64,000 nt of DNA from a bacterium (GCA_014360495.1 JACIXR010000002.1:228039-292038); one strand, 5' to 3'. Numbered from the stretch's first letter, positions 44,009 to 54,608 are shown. Notes: generated by a model from the sequence alone, not told the origin. Numbers and translations: made by a program.

Positions 44009-44303
44009 TTAACTCTTCAACCTCCTTTCCCTTGTTTCATCCTTCAAATTTGAATACAAATAATTTTTAAGATAATTCTTTGCTTCCCCAAAATCATCGC
44101 CCAGGAGCAGGATGGAGAATATTTCAGCGGAAGAAATCTCTACCACTATCTTACCCTCTTTCTGGCTTATCGTGGATGAGGAAATCTTCCTCCAATTCCC
44201 CTTCTCCAGCTCCCGCACTCCCGCCGATCAGTTTCGTTTTATCCTTTCGCAAAATTTCCACTTTCCCCTCCTCCAAGGAGATGAAAAGAAGAGGTGGAAT
44301 CAA
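44009..44303 (-). pseudogene. Small frameshifted gene after the ARPP-1 gene
   Basis: A TTG one base after the ARPP-1 stop opens a frame reading IPPLLFISLEEGKVEILRKD and ending with a TAA at 44153. The next frame continues with KIVVEISSAEIFSILLLGDD to a stop at 44009. Removing one base near GAGGGTAAG would join them into one protein of about 97 residues with even style. I therefore read it as one small gene with a frameshift, either genuine decay or a sequence error. No family recognised. Confidence 0.4.
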
Positions 44304-44304
44304 T

Positions 44305-45288
44305 TCATTTCCAATAAAGGGAGAGATGGACGACCCAGTCGTTGAAGAGGAGAGCGCTTCCCTTAATTGTGGATGTCGCTATCTCCAGAAGATATCCCTC
44401 AGGCGGTTTTTCTCCCATCTTCGCCTTCGCTTCCGCCAGATTTTTAAGAACGCCCAAAGCCTTCTCCCTCTCTACCTTGCCATCTTTTCCCTCTCTCGTC
44501 AATGCTTCAAGGATATAAGATTTGAGGAGCTTGGGATAAAGATTTTGAAATAGCTCTCTTCCTCCGAAAATATCAAAACATAGAAACTCCTTGCCGATGA
44601 AGACGATAATTCCCGTCGCTTCAAGATAATCTTTAGGAATGCCCTCAAAAGCCTTGAGGTAATCGTTCATCTTATCCTTTACCTGGGGGACCTCATATAT
44701 TTCCTTCAATGCCTCTCCCGGAACCTCCACGGAGAATGCTCTTAGGGTGGAGGATATCTCATCCCAAACCCCAACCTGAGATTCATCTATCTTCGCTCTT
44801 TTCCTCACACCCACACTCGCCATTGAGAGAGCGGGTGCGAACTTTGAGGATGTCCATTGCCATCTCCTTGCCTCCACACAATAAGCGGGAACGATGAATT
44901 CCTCGCTCTTGGGAGGAAGGAGGACATCATTTTTCAGCACCCTATCCTGTTTGCAACCGCTGAGGATTTCTCCCGCCATTATGAAGACATAGTTCTTGGA
45001 ATTGTTCTGTAAACTCACCTTGTGGACTACGCCTTGCTCAACTTCCGTAATCACGAGCTCCTCGCCTTTTGATGCTTCATCTAAAGTGAGGATTCTCGGA
45101 AGCTCAGGAAGCGTCGCTGGCGAGATGGGGTAGATTGTCAAGTTCTTAAATGATACCGCCTTCCCCAACTTGCACTTCTTGACGAACTCCCTCAATATGC
45201 CAGCGAGAACTTCCCCTCCGTCGTTGGAGCTCAACGCCACAAGGAGGAAGAAAAGTAGAAGAAAAACATCAAATGACTTCACGCCCAT
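44305..45288 (-). CDS. ARPP-1 (DUF6569)-like protein
   Basis: A 327-residue protein with a hydrophobic N-terminus (FDVFLLLFFLLVALSS), so exported or anchored. The body matches the ARPP-1/DUF6569 pattern: ILTLDEASKGEELVITE, VSLQNNSKNYVFIMAGE, ILSGCKQDR, PPKSEEFIVPAYCVEARRW and the final HLSLYW. The family's activity is not established; members are found with stress and signalling domains. A truncated small gene follows it by one base. It lies upstream of neither a promoter match nor an operon partner that I can recognise. Confidence 0.7.
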   Translation of the reverse strand: MGVKSFDVFLLLFFLLVALSSNDGGEVLAGILREFVKKCKLGKAVSFKNLTIYPISPATLPELPRILTLDEASKGEELVITEVEQGVVHKVSLQNNSKNYVFIMAGEILSGCKQDRVLKNDVLLPPKSEEFIVPAYCVEARRWQWTSSKFAPALSMASVGVRKRAKIDESQVGVWDEISSTLRAFSVEVPGEALKEIYEVPQVKDKMNDYLKAFEGIPKDYLEATGIIVFIGKEFLCFDIFGGRELFQNLYPKLLKSYILEALTREGKDGKVEREKALGVLKNLAEAKAKMGEKPPEGYLLEIATSTIKGSALLFNDWVVHLSLYWK

Positions 45289-45341
45289 CTCTCTTTTCTT
45301 TTTGAGTATTAGACGCTTACTATTCCTGTTAAGTTACTCTC

Positions 45342-46352
45342 TCACTCCCATTCAATAACTACCCCTAAAGCCTTGCTTCTATCCTGCAGGAGGGAGAGAT
45401 AGAAAGCGGGCGCCTCTTCGTAGGATATCCTGTGGCTGATGAGGCTTTTTACATCCAAATCTCCATTGTGGATTAGGTCAAGGAAAAGCTGGAAATGACG
45501 CTTTTGCGTCCAGGGATTATCAAGGGTTGGATATTGGGGATGAGATGAGTTATGCGCCCCAATGATTGTATAGCTGGGGGAATTGCAGAGGTCGTGGAAA
45601 TCAAAGGAGGGAGTAGGTCCCCAGGGGCTTGATAGGATGACAAGTCGTCCCTGTCTCCTCAATATCTCAAATTCCCGAGGGATGAGATGGGGATTCCCCG
45701 TTACCTCAAAAACTACATCCACCATCCTTCCCTTTGTCAGCTCGCTCACTTTCTCTCTCACATCTTGTTCCTCTGGATCGAGGGAGAAAAATCCAGCCCT
45801 TTTAGGAAACCTTTCCAGTCTTTCATTGGCTATATCTATCCCGATAACAGGACGAGCGCCAGCAAGCCAGCAGAAACGAGCGGTCAACTGCCCAAGAAGA
45901 CCGAGACCATAAATCCCCACGCTCTCCCCAAAGCGAACATCGCCCCTCCTAACACCATTGAGGCAAATCTCAGAAAGGCAGAAAAAAGCAACCTCCTCAT
46001 CAGAGACTTCCCTATCTATGACCCTTAGATGTTCAATTGAGGAAATGACGAAAGCGGAATGTGGTGCGTAGCTCGCCACCTTCTTTCCTATCCATTCCCT
46101 TTCAACTCCCTTGCCGACCTCAACAACTATTCCCACATTGCTGTAGCCGGGAATGAAGGGGAACTTGCCGTAATTCGCCCAGGCGGAATCGGGTGGAAAT
46201 CTTCCCGATAAAATCGTTAGCTCCGTCCCAATGCTTATTAAACTGCGGATAGTCTTTATCAAAACCTCTCCCTCTTTAGGGGAAGGTATATCTCTATCTT
46301 CTAAAACGACTTCTTGGGGTTTAGGGAAAACTATTGTTGGATTTCTCTTCAT
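45342..46352 (-). CDS. MDR-superfamily (alcohol dehydrogenase-like) oxidoreductase
   Basis: A 336-residue medium-chain dehydrogenase/reductase with a GroES-like N-terminal domain (LIKTIRSLISIGTELTILSG) and a Rossmann domain (VGIYGLGLLGQL, about 145-156). The catalytic zinc Cys is replaced by Ser/Ile in the usual position, as in zinc-independent members; it may still bind NAD(P). It follows the MFS gene by five bases, in the same operon, so a role in the metabolism of the imported compound is likely. Exact substrate unknown. Confidence 0.8.
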   Translation of the reverse strand: MKRNPTIVFPKPQEVVLEDRDIPSPKEGEVLIKTIRSLISIGTELTILSGRFPPDSAWANYGKFPFIPGYSNVGIVVEVGKGVEREWIGKKVASYAPHSAFVISSIEHLRVIDREVSDEEVAFFCLSEICLNGVRRGDVRFGESVGIYGLGLLGQLTARFCWLAGARPVIGIDIANERLERFPKRAGFFSLDPEEQDVREKVSELTKGRMVDVVFEVTGNPHLIPREFEILRRQGRLVILSSPWGPTPSFDFHDLCNSPSYTIIGAHNSSHPQYPTLDNPWTQKRHFQLFLDLIHNGDLDVKSLISHRISYEEAPAFYLSLLQDRSKALGVVIEWE

Positions 46353-46357
46353 TTAAT

Positions 46358-47491
46358 TCACCTCTTGGAAACCCTCCTCAAATACACTATCTCAAAAAGT
46401 ATGCCCAAAAGGAGAACAGCTATACAGAGGATGAAGGGCATTCGTATATTCGTTTTCTGAGCTAAAGCTCCGCCTGAGAGAGGTCCGAGCAATCCTCCCG
46501 CTCCCACAATGGACTCGTGGATTCCGCTTTTCTTTCCCTGTCCCTCCTCGCTTTCAAGGCTGTGAAAGAGGCTGTAAAAGTATGCAACGCCAATGGAGAA
46601 TCCGAATAGGAAGAACGAAAGGTAGAAGAGAGGGACGGAGCTCGTGAGATAAACAATCAGGAAGCCAATCATCATCAGTAGCTGAATTGAGATAAGGAAG
46701 GAAAGGCGGTAGTGGAGTTTAGGTAGATAACCTATTCCGTAGGAGGAAATGGCGATGGAGATTCCCATAAGGAAGTTGAGGACACCGATAGTGGAAGGGG
46801 AAATGTCCAATCCAACAGCCAATTTGGGGAAAAGGTAGCGAAGAACGCCAATAGTGAACCAGGCTATGAAGTTCGCCGTCCAACCAACGATGACGAAGGG
46901 GTTCGTTTTACCTTCCTCCTCCTCATTTTCTTCAATCCCGGAAGGCGGTGGAACTCTGGGGCATAGGAGGAGGAAAACGATTATGAGCAGATTGGTAAGG
47001 AAAAGGGCGATGAAAGGGAATCTCCAATCCAACTGGAAGAGATAGCCGCTGAGCAGGGTTCCGATGGATAAGCCGACGCACCAGGAGAGGTTGTAATAGC
47101 TGACAGCGAGCTTAAGGTTTCCCGTAGTCCTCGCTATCCAGACCTCCAAGGGGGACCATAGCATACTTGTGGCTAATCCAAAGATTCCCATAGCGAGGGA
47201 AATCAAGGGAATGGTATGGAAAAAGAGTATGAAGATGCCCGCGAAAGCGAAAAGTAAGGAGCCAGCGACTGTGAAATAGAAAGGGTCTTTCCTCTCTGAA
47301 AGGGTGCCGAAGATTGGGGAGAAGAGGAGATAAATCAAGGAGGCTAAGAAGCCGATGAAGCCGAGGACAAAGGGAGTAGCGTTAAGTTTTATCGCGAGGA
47401 GGGGAATGCTTATGATGTTTAAACCGACAGCTATGTCGCCGAGGAATGCGATCAGGTTGAATAGAGAGCTTCTCTTCGTCGCTGTTTTCAT
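46358..47491 (-). CDS. MFS transporter
   Basis: A 377-residue inner-membrane protein with about 12 hydrophobic helices and an intracellular GTLSERKDP loop resembling the MFS signature between helices 2 and 3. The central loop (about 195-210) is Glu-rich. Length is near normal for the superfamily. It is read from a near-leaderless promoter (47530-47503) and followed closely by the MDR dehydrogenase. A sugar or drug substrate cannot be decided; the neighbouring genes for glycan breakdown suggest a sugar or sugar-derived compound. Confidence 0.85.
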   Translation of the reverse strand: MKTATKRSSLFNLIAFLGDIAVGLNIISIPLLAIKLNATPFVLGFIGFLASLIYLLFSPIFGTLSERKDPFYFTVAGSLLFAFAGIFILFFHTIPLISLAMGIFGLATSMLWSPLEVWIARTTGNLKLAVSYYNLSWCVGLSIGTLLSGYLFQLDWRFPFIALFLTNLLIIVFLLLCPRVPPPSGIEENEEEEGKTNPFVIVGWTANFIAWFTIGVLRYLFPKLAVGLDISPSTIGVLNFLMGISIAISSYGIGYLPKLHYRLSFLISIQLLMMIGFLIVYLTSSVPLFYLSFFLFGFSIGVAYFYSLFHSLESEEGQGKKSGIHESIVGAGGLLGPLSGGALAQKTNIRMPFILCIAVLLLGILFEIVYLRRVSKR

Positions 47492-47502
47492 TTAGAATTG
47501 AA

Positions 47503-47530
47503 AATATAAAGGAAATAGAGCAAATGTCAA
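47503..47530 (-). promoter_or_regulatory. Promoter of the MFS-MDR operon, near-leaderless
   Basis: On the reverse strand a perfect TTGACA (47530-47525) is 16 bases from TATATT (47508-47503). The ATG at 47491 starts 11 bases after the -10 box and has no ribosome site. Confidence 0.65.
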
Positions 47531-47561
47531 CAACAAAAATGAATGACAAAGGTGATTAAGT

Positions 47562-50500
47562 ATGCTTTTGGCAAGGAATCTATGTATATGTTTCTTGTTC
47601 ATCGTCCCTTCCTCCTTACTCCGTTCGGCGGTCTTCGTCGGCTGGGGATGGCACGGAGGTTATTATCTCACCGATGAGAGGGGAACACAGAACGCCCTTG
47701 ACTCCCTCTTTAATGTCCTCACAGAACATCCAGATTTAAAGGCAATCCTTGAGCTTGAACCTTATACCATAGAGAGGATGCTTTCGGGGGAGAAATTTCC
47801 TTTAGAGAAAAAGGGAAGGGATAAGATGCTGATCGCCGATTGGAGCTGGGGAGGTACTGGGGAATGGAGTGCTGATTTCGGAGGAGAATACGCCCACAAT
47901 GGAGAAGTTGGCATCCGACTCCAGTTGATAAAGGGGGACTGGGTTCAGTTAATTCAACCAAAACCCGCGACGAATTTACAGGGCAAAAAGCTCATCTTCA
48001 GCGGTTGGATAAGGGCGAAGGAAGGAGAGGGCGCCCATCTTTATATAGATGCTTGGGATTCCTCTGCTTTCATCCCCGGTTCAGCAAAAGCTTCTCAACG
48101 CATTCCGCCCGACGGGAAATGGCATTATGTGGAAATAGAATATATCGTCCCACCAAATGCCATCAATATCTTCCCTCAAGCGAAGATAGATTCTCAGCCC
48201 GGAATAGCTGATTTTGACGATTTATCCCTCAAGCTGAAGGAAACAGGGGAAGAGCTTCTTTCCAATGGGGGGTTGGAGAAATTAATCGTTTTGAGCTTAA
48301 AGGATGAGGGAAGGTTGGCGAAACTTCGCGATTTCATCAAAAAGGGTCAGATAGAGATAGTCGGCGGCGCATACACCCAGCCGATAATGTATACGATAGG
48401 AGATGAGGCGGTGATTCGCCAATTCCTCCTCGGCTGCGAGGCGGTGGAAAAGGCTTTAGACACTCCCGTGAAAATCTACGCCGGCTCAAGAGCCAAATAT
48501 GATTGGACAGCTACCCCAAATCCTAAGGAAATTCGGCTTTGATGCCGTCCTATATCGCACCTCCTGGGGAGCCTTCGGCTTCGTCCCAAGCTACAATGCA
48601 GAGGTCGTCAATTGGGTAGGACCAGATGGAACGAAAATAACCGCTATCCCCCAGCCTCAACCTTTAAGGGATGGCTGGGGTGCTCCCGCAACGCCAACGA
48701 TAAGTAAAGTTGAGGAGTGCGAGAGAAGGGGAATAAGAAATCCATTCTTCATCGCTTTCGGCGATTTTGTAGATTCTTGGGTGAATTCCACAGCATCCTC
48801 TTTCATCAACAAAAAGTTTGAGAGCGGATATGCTAATATCTGTCAAGTTTTGCCAGCGGAGAATTTGAGGGGGAAGAGGTTGGTGCTTTCGGGTTTCGTT
48901 CGTGCGAGAAAGGGAGATGTTCATCTCTATATTGATGCCCATAACGCTTTAGGCGTAGCGGAGGGAGGAACGCAATCGGAGAATTGCCCACTTGATAATC
49001 AATGGCATTTTCTCTCCATTAATTTCCTCGTTCCTGAAGATGCAGTTTACATATATCCTCAGGGAAGGATAATTTCCTCTGAGGAGGGAGACGCCGATTT
49101 TGATGCTTTGAGTTTAATGACGGAGGATGGAAGAGAACTCCTCCGTTTCGGCTCCTTTGAAGCGGAGAGCATGCGCGAGCAATGGGCTATAGGTCATAGC
49201 GAGGGAGTGGAGGCAAAGGGAGAGATAGCAAAGGGAGAGGCAAAGGATGGGGAGAAGTTTTTGCATCTTTCTATGAATGCTCCCTCCCCTTCTTATGAGG
49301 TAAAGATTGCCACGATAGGGGAATATTTATCATCTTTAGGGAAGCCAAAGGGAGATTGGAAGGATGCTTATAGGGGATTTGAGCATCGCTTTCCCTTTGC
49401 CCTTCTCGCTGGTCGCCCCCAGAAGGCTGATAGGATAGGAGAGAACTCCATTTTGAGGGCAGAACGGCTTTTATCCCTCGCCTATGGGGAATCAAAGAAG
49501 ACCTTTCCGAAGGAGATTTCTCAAAAGCTTTCCGATGCCTGGCGCCTTCTTCTCATCGGTCATCATCACGATGCCTGGGTTTGCGCTCCCGTCATCTTCG
49601 GGATATGGCACAGGGGTTTCAAATCCTATGCCGAGCTGACTTATGAAGCTTCAAGGGAGGTTGTTGAGATTTGTCGCTCTATTGAGGAGTCGCTTAAAGG
49701 AAATGATTGGAGAAGCTTTAATCTCTTAAATTTAACGGGAAGCGAGCGGGAGGAAATCGTGAATTTACGGATTTCCCTTCCAAAGGGATTTGTGAGAAAT
49801 CCCCTCTTTCAGAGTTTGGGAAAGCCCATTCCCGCTGAGATAGAGGTCTTATCCCGTCATCCTGATGGAAGCGTGAGAGAGCTTAAAGCTTATCTCCAAG
49901 CGAAAATCCCTCCAATGGGATATGTCAGGATAAACTTAAAGGAGGGAAAGGCACACCGAATTGAGAGGAAGGCAAAGGCTAATCTGAGGTATGGAAGGGC
50001 GGAAATAGAGAACGATTACCTCAAAGTAATTCTTTCAAAAGAAGGGATTATGGCATATTCTCGGGAAGGAGTCCAGCTTTTGCATAAGCCCGCTTATGTC
50101 ACCGGGCATTTCCCATCGGGGGATGAGATTTGGAAAATTGAGGAGATAAAGGCTTTCAATGAAGGTCCTTTGGGAGTTGCGGTGGGGAGAGGAAAAATCG
50201 GAAATGTCCCCTTTGAATTGCGATTGACTTTATCCCCGCTTTCTCCTCTTGTGAGGGTCAATCTGAGGGTGAATTTTGGGGAGAGAAGCTTCATAGGGGC
50301 GACGGGCGAATATCCTCCGATGCCGAATATACCAGATTGGGCAAGGGATGATTTGAAGCTTCGCTTAGTTCTTCCCCTGAATTTTCTTAATCCGAGCTTC
50401 TATTCTCAGGGAGCATTTGAGTTGAGGGAGCCTTACGAAAGGTTCTTTCCCATTTTACGCTATGCGGGAGCTGAGGGAATGGGGGAAGGCGTAGCTATCT

Positions 50501-51003
50501 ATACTGATAGGGCTACAAGTGGAATTTTTGATAAAGAGAATTCCTCCTTGAGCATAGCTTTAGCCTATGGCGGGAACTTCATCTATGCGCCTAACAATCA
50601 ATCTCCTTTATCGGGCGATGAGGAGTATGAGTTGGCGCTATATTTCTATCAAGGTAATAGGGAAGCGGCGAGGGTGAGCCAGCTGGCTGATGAGATTGCT
50701 CAGCTTGTTTTAGCTTTTCCTACTGGGGAGGTCTGGAAGAAGGATTCCTTTTCTCTTCTCAGGATAGAGCCCGAGAATGCCGTCGTTTTGAGCGCCCTTT
50801 ATCCCACCGAGAGGGGGTTGATTTTAAGGCTGTGGCGCCCATATGAGGGTGAGAGGGAGGTTAATGTGAAATTGGAGGGCTGTGGCGAGGTTTGGCTTAC
50901 GGATATGCGAGGCAATCCGCAAGAAAAGATAGGGGAGAGGGGAACAGCAAGTATAAATATAAAAAAGGATGATATAATCACACTTTTCGCTCCGATTAAA
51001 TAA
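47562..51003 (+). pseudogene. GH38-like alpha-mannosidase with two inserted binding modules, one frameshift
   Basis: Two overlapping frames (47562-48542 and 48499-51003) make one protein of about 1146 residues. The first ends in a shifted tail, while the second frame reads AQEPNMIGQLPQILRKFGFD across the junction, a typical GH38 block. A single extra G near 48482-48485 (GCCGGCT) explains the break. GH38 features are LKAILELEPYTIERM, GQIEIVGGAYTQP, the block above and GHHHDAWV. Two related beta-sandwich modules, each about 150 residues, are inserted in the catalytic region (about 90-240 and following NPFFIAFGDF). An export signal precedes FVGWGWHGG. It is either a sequence error in a working gene or a young pseudogene. 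Ribosome site AAAGGTGAT. Confidence 0.75.
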
Positions 51004-51005
51004 AC

Positions 51006-51150
51006 CTCATTACCCTGCCGTCCTTGAGCGGGCTCCCTTCGGCAGCCCGTGGCAATCTCAAAGAGATTGCTTCGCTCCTCGCAATGGGAGAGAGGGTTGT
51101 CATTGCGCGCCCGCCTCCGGCGGGCGCGGCAATCTCGTTTTTAAGTGAAA
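51006..51150. repeat. Dispersed palindromic repeat cluster
   Basis: Units: CGGGCTCCCTTCGGCAGCCC followed by GTGGCAATCTC; AGATTGCTTCGCTCCTCGCA; TTGTCATTGCGCGCCCGCC followed by TCCGGCGGGCGCGGCAATCTCG. Each has its own palindromic centre. It lies between two convergent genes. Confidence 0.75.
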
Positions 51151-51226
51151 AAGTGTAACAAATTTCCCTCTTTTATGTCTAAATGAAATGAAGCCTCTCC
51201 TCTTCATCACCTCCTTTGCCTCCCGG

Positions 51227-51265
51227 AAAAAGGGATGCCTGCCCTAAAGGGCAGGCATCCCTTTT
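51227..51265 (-). terminator. Terminator of the malectin-domain protein gene
   Basis: AAAAAGGGATGCCTGCCC and its complement form a stem with a TTTA loop. On the reverse strand it follows directly on the stop codon and is flanked by a T-run. It is a strong intrinsic terminator. Confidence 0.8.
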
Positions 51266-54200
51266 ATTTTACCCTAATCAAAGAACAATTATCCCAAGTT
51301 ATATGTCCCTCATCATACCTACAACCAATGATAACCTCTAAGATAAATCTAACGGAACTCGTCTCCTTACTCGTCGCGAACTCCAATGCCAATTCTCTAT
51401 AGGGTCCCGCCTCCCTTATGGTCACTGGCGGATGCTCAACTATTACCTTCCCGCAGGGTGCCAACTCTTGTATGATAAGAGACGCCCTATCTCCCGCGCT
51501 CCTTCCAAATCCCTTGCCCCTCAAGTCAACCGCCCTAACCCATGCAGACGCCCTATATGTGGCACCGGGGATTACAGGCACATCTTGATATATCACTGTA
51601 TGCCCGTTACCATCACTGTGTGTCCTCACAGCTTGATTCCCGCTATGTATTTCCGGCAATCCCCAATCAGGATGATTAATATAATCCCTCTCCTCCCATA
51701 TATAGCTTTGGGAGGGGCTCAGAAAGAGGTAATTCCAACCCCCGATGTTCGCTTTATCTCCCATTCTGCCATAGCTTCCACCAGTCGTTTCCTCAAAATC
51801 GGGATTCCTCAAAAGGTTGACGCCTATTTTTTCTTCCACTTTCACACATATTGGCTTCACTCCTCCCTCCGCCCTTCCCGGTCCGATTTCAATCGCTTGG
51901 ATAATCGCCTCACCTCCATATGTTCCATAGAGATGGATTGCTATGACGCCGTTCTTCGGTTGAATGTCGTTGAAGACAAGGTCCACCGCTCTCCCTTTCC
52001 CTCCCGCCGTTGCCAGCACATCAAAACCCTTTACCATTTCCTTTCCGTTTATCTCTATAGTCATAGCTCTTTCTAAATCTGGCAAATCCCTTGTCTCGGC
52101 AAACTTTAGGATGACATAATAGGAGCCGGGACCAACGGTGAAATAAGCGGTCATATCCTTGCTGTGAGCTCCATAGCGATAAATCTCGGGGTCAGATGTG
52201 TTGAGGATTGTATGTGCTCTCGGCTCAGTCCACCAAGCAAGCTTCACCACATCCGCTAAATGTCCTAACCTCACGATGAATTCCGTCGCTGGTCGCCAGG
52301 AATTGCCCTTGCTATCAATATAATCCTCCCTCTTAGGATATCCGAAGATAACCCTTTGGGCATATCTCGGACCACCACCTTCCCAAAAGCCACAATCTCC
52401 TGTCGCATCGGACCACTGAATAACCTTCAAAGTAATTGTATCGCCCCTAGAGCGAGGATTCCCCTTCCCCAATGGAACGACTTTTATAGTATGCTCTCCA
52501 TTTGATAGACCGCTCTTGTAATAAAGCACTTGATTTTCCCTTTTTATAGGACTCCAGCAATCTATCCCCACCAATTGCTTCTCTCCATCTATATAAATCT
52601 CCGCCAAGCCTCCCTCCGGAGAAACATCGCCAATCAACCTCACCTGATTCCCCTTGAATTTGAATTCAAATGGAAGAGATGCGATTCTCTCCATTTTCTG
52701 GGGGTCATTTCCCAGAATCCTTATTTTTCGCTTCCCATCATGGCGAATCTTAACTATGAAATCTCCGCAGGGCAGAGATTCCACGATATAACCATTTGAA
52801 TTCAAGTCCGCCCGTTTGGGAAGAGCTTCTCCATCCGCCAATACTTTTTCTGGCGAGAAGGCGAGACGAAGAACTTCGTGAACTCCCTTGGGAGCGTCAA
52901 ATGTCTCGTAGGATATATCTCCCACGCCGTAATTCACACTCCTTATAACCGATGTAGACCGCATTATGTGATTTTCCCTCGCTGGTCCGAATATCTCCGG
53001 TAGCCAAGCCATCACGCTAAGGCAATGTTTGAGCGCCATAGGATGGGCGATTTTGAACCAATCGCCAGCGACGATTTGTCCTCCATCTATGTTATCCTCC
53101 ACAACCCCCGTCTCATGGGCATCATAAGTGGCAAGGATTATCTGACGCCTTGCCATCTCCTTCGCCCATTCATCATTTAAAATAACCCCATATTGAGCAT
53201 AAACCGTAGCCAATTCCATCGGACCATACCAAAGGGAGCGTCCACAGCAGCCGCTCGATTCGGGATAAGCCCAAGCCCCGTGATAGACATCTCCGTTTGA
53301 AAAAGGAGAAACGCTAGTTCTGTTTATGAAAAGGGACATTATGTTTCTGCAATCCGCTCTCCAATTGGGGAATCTATCGGGGTGTTCCATCATGTAGCGG
53401 ACGACGAACTCCGTGACATTTTCCGCCTGCACAGGGTCAGGCCAATCCCAATAATTTCTCCCCCAAGTATCATCTATCGTCCAGCGGGGAAGGAGGACTT
53501 CTCGGAGATATCTCTCTCCCGCTTGCCTCGCCTTCGTTATGCTTCCCGGCTGGCGTCCCGTATAGCCGAGCTTCTCCAATTCATCCAAGAAAGTGAGAAT
53601 GAACGCAATCCCTCCGGTTTGGATATCCTCCCAGGGGACATCCTCGGGATTGGCATAGCGTCCCCAGGGAGCTACTCCGGGGCGGGTATCCGCCTTTTCG
53701 GCAAGCAAATCCCCCCAATGCTTTGCCATCTCAAGCCAGCGCCTATTCCCTATCATCTTATAGGCTTGAAGGAGGGCTATTCCCACCTCAGCAGTTATAT
53801 CAAGCTGAATGAAACCGTGAGGATTTGCTTCTTGGTAGGGTTTTCCTCGGTTGGGGACGGAGATGAGAAATCTCGGCCAGGGGTGGTCTGGCGGTGTGAG
53901 GCAATAATCAAGGAGGTATTCAGCGGTCATCCAAATGAGGGGAATAGCGGAAGCATCGCCTGAAAAGCGATAATATTCAACGAGGGAAGAGATTATATAG
54001 GCGGAGCGCTGACCGAGGTCGCCGTTGAGCCAATCGTCAAGGGGAGGGATGGTGATTTCTCCCTGAGGGGAGATTGACCATCTGCTATTGAATACGAAAT
54101 GGGGGGCGGGGATAACGGATTGAGGAGGAGTTGCCCAGGGATATCGCTTAAGCGTTTCTGCGGCAATTCTCACTCTAAAGCTCAGTTGACCATCCTGACC

Positions 54201-54332
54201 TTTATACCATGGGGCAATGACGCCAAAGCGGTCCTCAACCGCTTCGTGGGCGTAATAGCGTTTGTTAATGACTTGCCCTAAAGAGGTGGAAAGGATAAGA
54301 CAGATGGAAAGAAAAAGAATTTTTTCGGACAT
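51264..54332 (-). CDS. Secreted six-hairpin glycosidase-like protein with malectin and CBM domains
   Basis: A 1022-residue exported protein (signal MSEKILFLSICLILSTSLG). Residues about 85-460 look like an (alpha/alpha)6 barrel of the six-hairpin glycosidase kind (ITAEVGIALLQAYKMIGNRR, WGDLLAEKAD, TGGIAFILTFLDELEKLG). A beta region follows. A malectin-like domain lies at about 640-830 (FTVGPGSYYVILKFAE, EINGKEMVKGFDV). A CBM4/9-like module (about 850-1022, NLLRNPDFEETTGGSYG) closes the protein. It is likely an extracellular glycan hydrolase. The family of the catalytic part is not certain (GH127-like or lyase-like are alternatives), and its acidic residues have not been identified. Confidence 0.7.
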   Translation of the reverse strand: MSEKILFLSICLILSTSLGQVINKRYYAHEAVEDRFGVIAPWYKGQDGQLSFRVRIAAETLKRYPWATPPQSVIPAPHFVFNSRWSISPQGEITIPPLDDWLNGDLGQRSAYIISSLVEYYRFSGDASAIPLIWMTAEYLLDYCLTPPDHPWPRFLISVPNRGKPYQEANPHGFIQLDITAEVGIALLQAYKMIGNRRWLEMAKHWGDLLAEKADTRPGVAPWGRYANPEDVPWEDIQTGGIAFILTFLDELEKLGYTGRQPGSITKARQAGERYLREVLLPRWTIDDTWGRNYWDWPDPVQAENVTEFVVRYMMEHPDRFPNWRADCRNIMSLFINRTSVSPFSNGDVYHGAWAYPESSGCCGRSLWYGPMELATVYAQYGVILNDEWAKEMARRQIILATYDAHETGVVEDNIDGGQIVAGDWFKIAHPMALKHCLSVMAWLPEIFGPARENHIMRSTSVIRSVNYGVGDISYETFDAPKGVHEVLRLAFSPEKVLADGEALPKRADLNSNGYIVESLPCGDFIVKIRHDGKRKIRILGNDPQKMERIASLPFEFKFKGNQVRLIGDVSPEGGLAEIYIDGEKQLVGIDCWSPIKRENQVLYYKSGLSNGEHTIKVVPLGKGNPRSRGDTITLKVIQWSDATGDCGFWEGGGPRYAQRVIFGYPKREDYIDSKGNSWRPATEFIVRLGHLADVVKLAWWTEPRAHTILNTSDPEIYRYGAHSKDMTAYFTVGPGSYYVILKFAETRDLPDLERAMTIEINGKEMVKGFDVLATAGGKGRAVDLVFNDIQPKNGVIAIHLYGTYGGEAIIQAIEIGPGRAEGGVKPICVKVEEKIGVNLLRNPDFEETTGGSYGRMGDKANIGGWNYLFLSPSQSYIWEERDYINHPDWGLPEIHSGNQAVRTHSDGNGHTVIYQDVPVIPGATYRASAWVRAVDLRGKGFGRSAGDRASLIIQELAPCGKVIVEHPPVTIREAGPYRELALEFATSKETSSVRFILEVIIGCRYDEGHITWDNCSLIRVK

Positions 54333-54395
54333 TTAAATCACCCTTCAAAATGTTATTAGAAAAGGGAAGGCATCGCAAATAAATTTAATTATTTT

Positions 54396-54608
54396 TACGA
54401 GCCCGACGAAGTCAGGGGCGCCAATCTCCCCCTCTCTCCATTGCGAGGGTTCCCTTCGGGGAACGGCGGCAATCTCCTCTTGTCATTGCGAGGGCTCCCG
54501 AAGGGAGCCCGTGCCAATCTCGTCTTTTAAAGGAATGTATTTTCCTTCCCAAAAGAGATTACCACGCCTGACCGCCAAAGCGGTCAGGCTCGCAATGATA
54601 GAAAGGTT
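54396..54608. repeat. Dispersed palindromic repeat cluster
   Basis: Units include ATTGCGAGGGTTCCCTTCGG; TTGTCATTGCGAGGGCTCCC followed by GAAGGGAGCCCGTGCCAATCTC; and CCTGACCGCCAAAGCGGTCA followed by GGCTCGCAATGATA. The last palindrome is the inverse of that at 31957. Together with the next long repeat, this makes a 370-base stretch without a gene. Confidence 0.75.
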
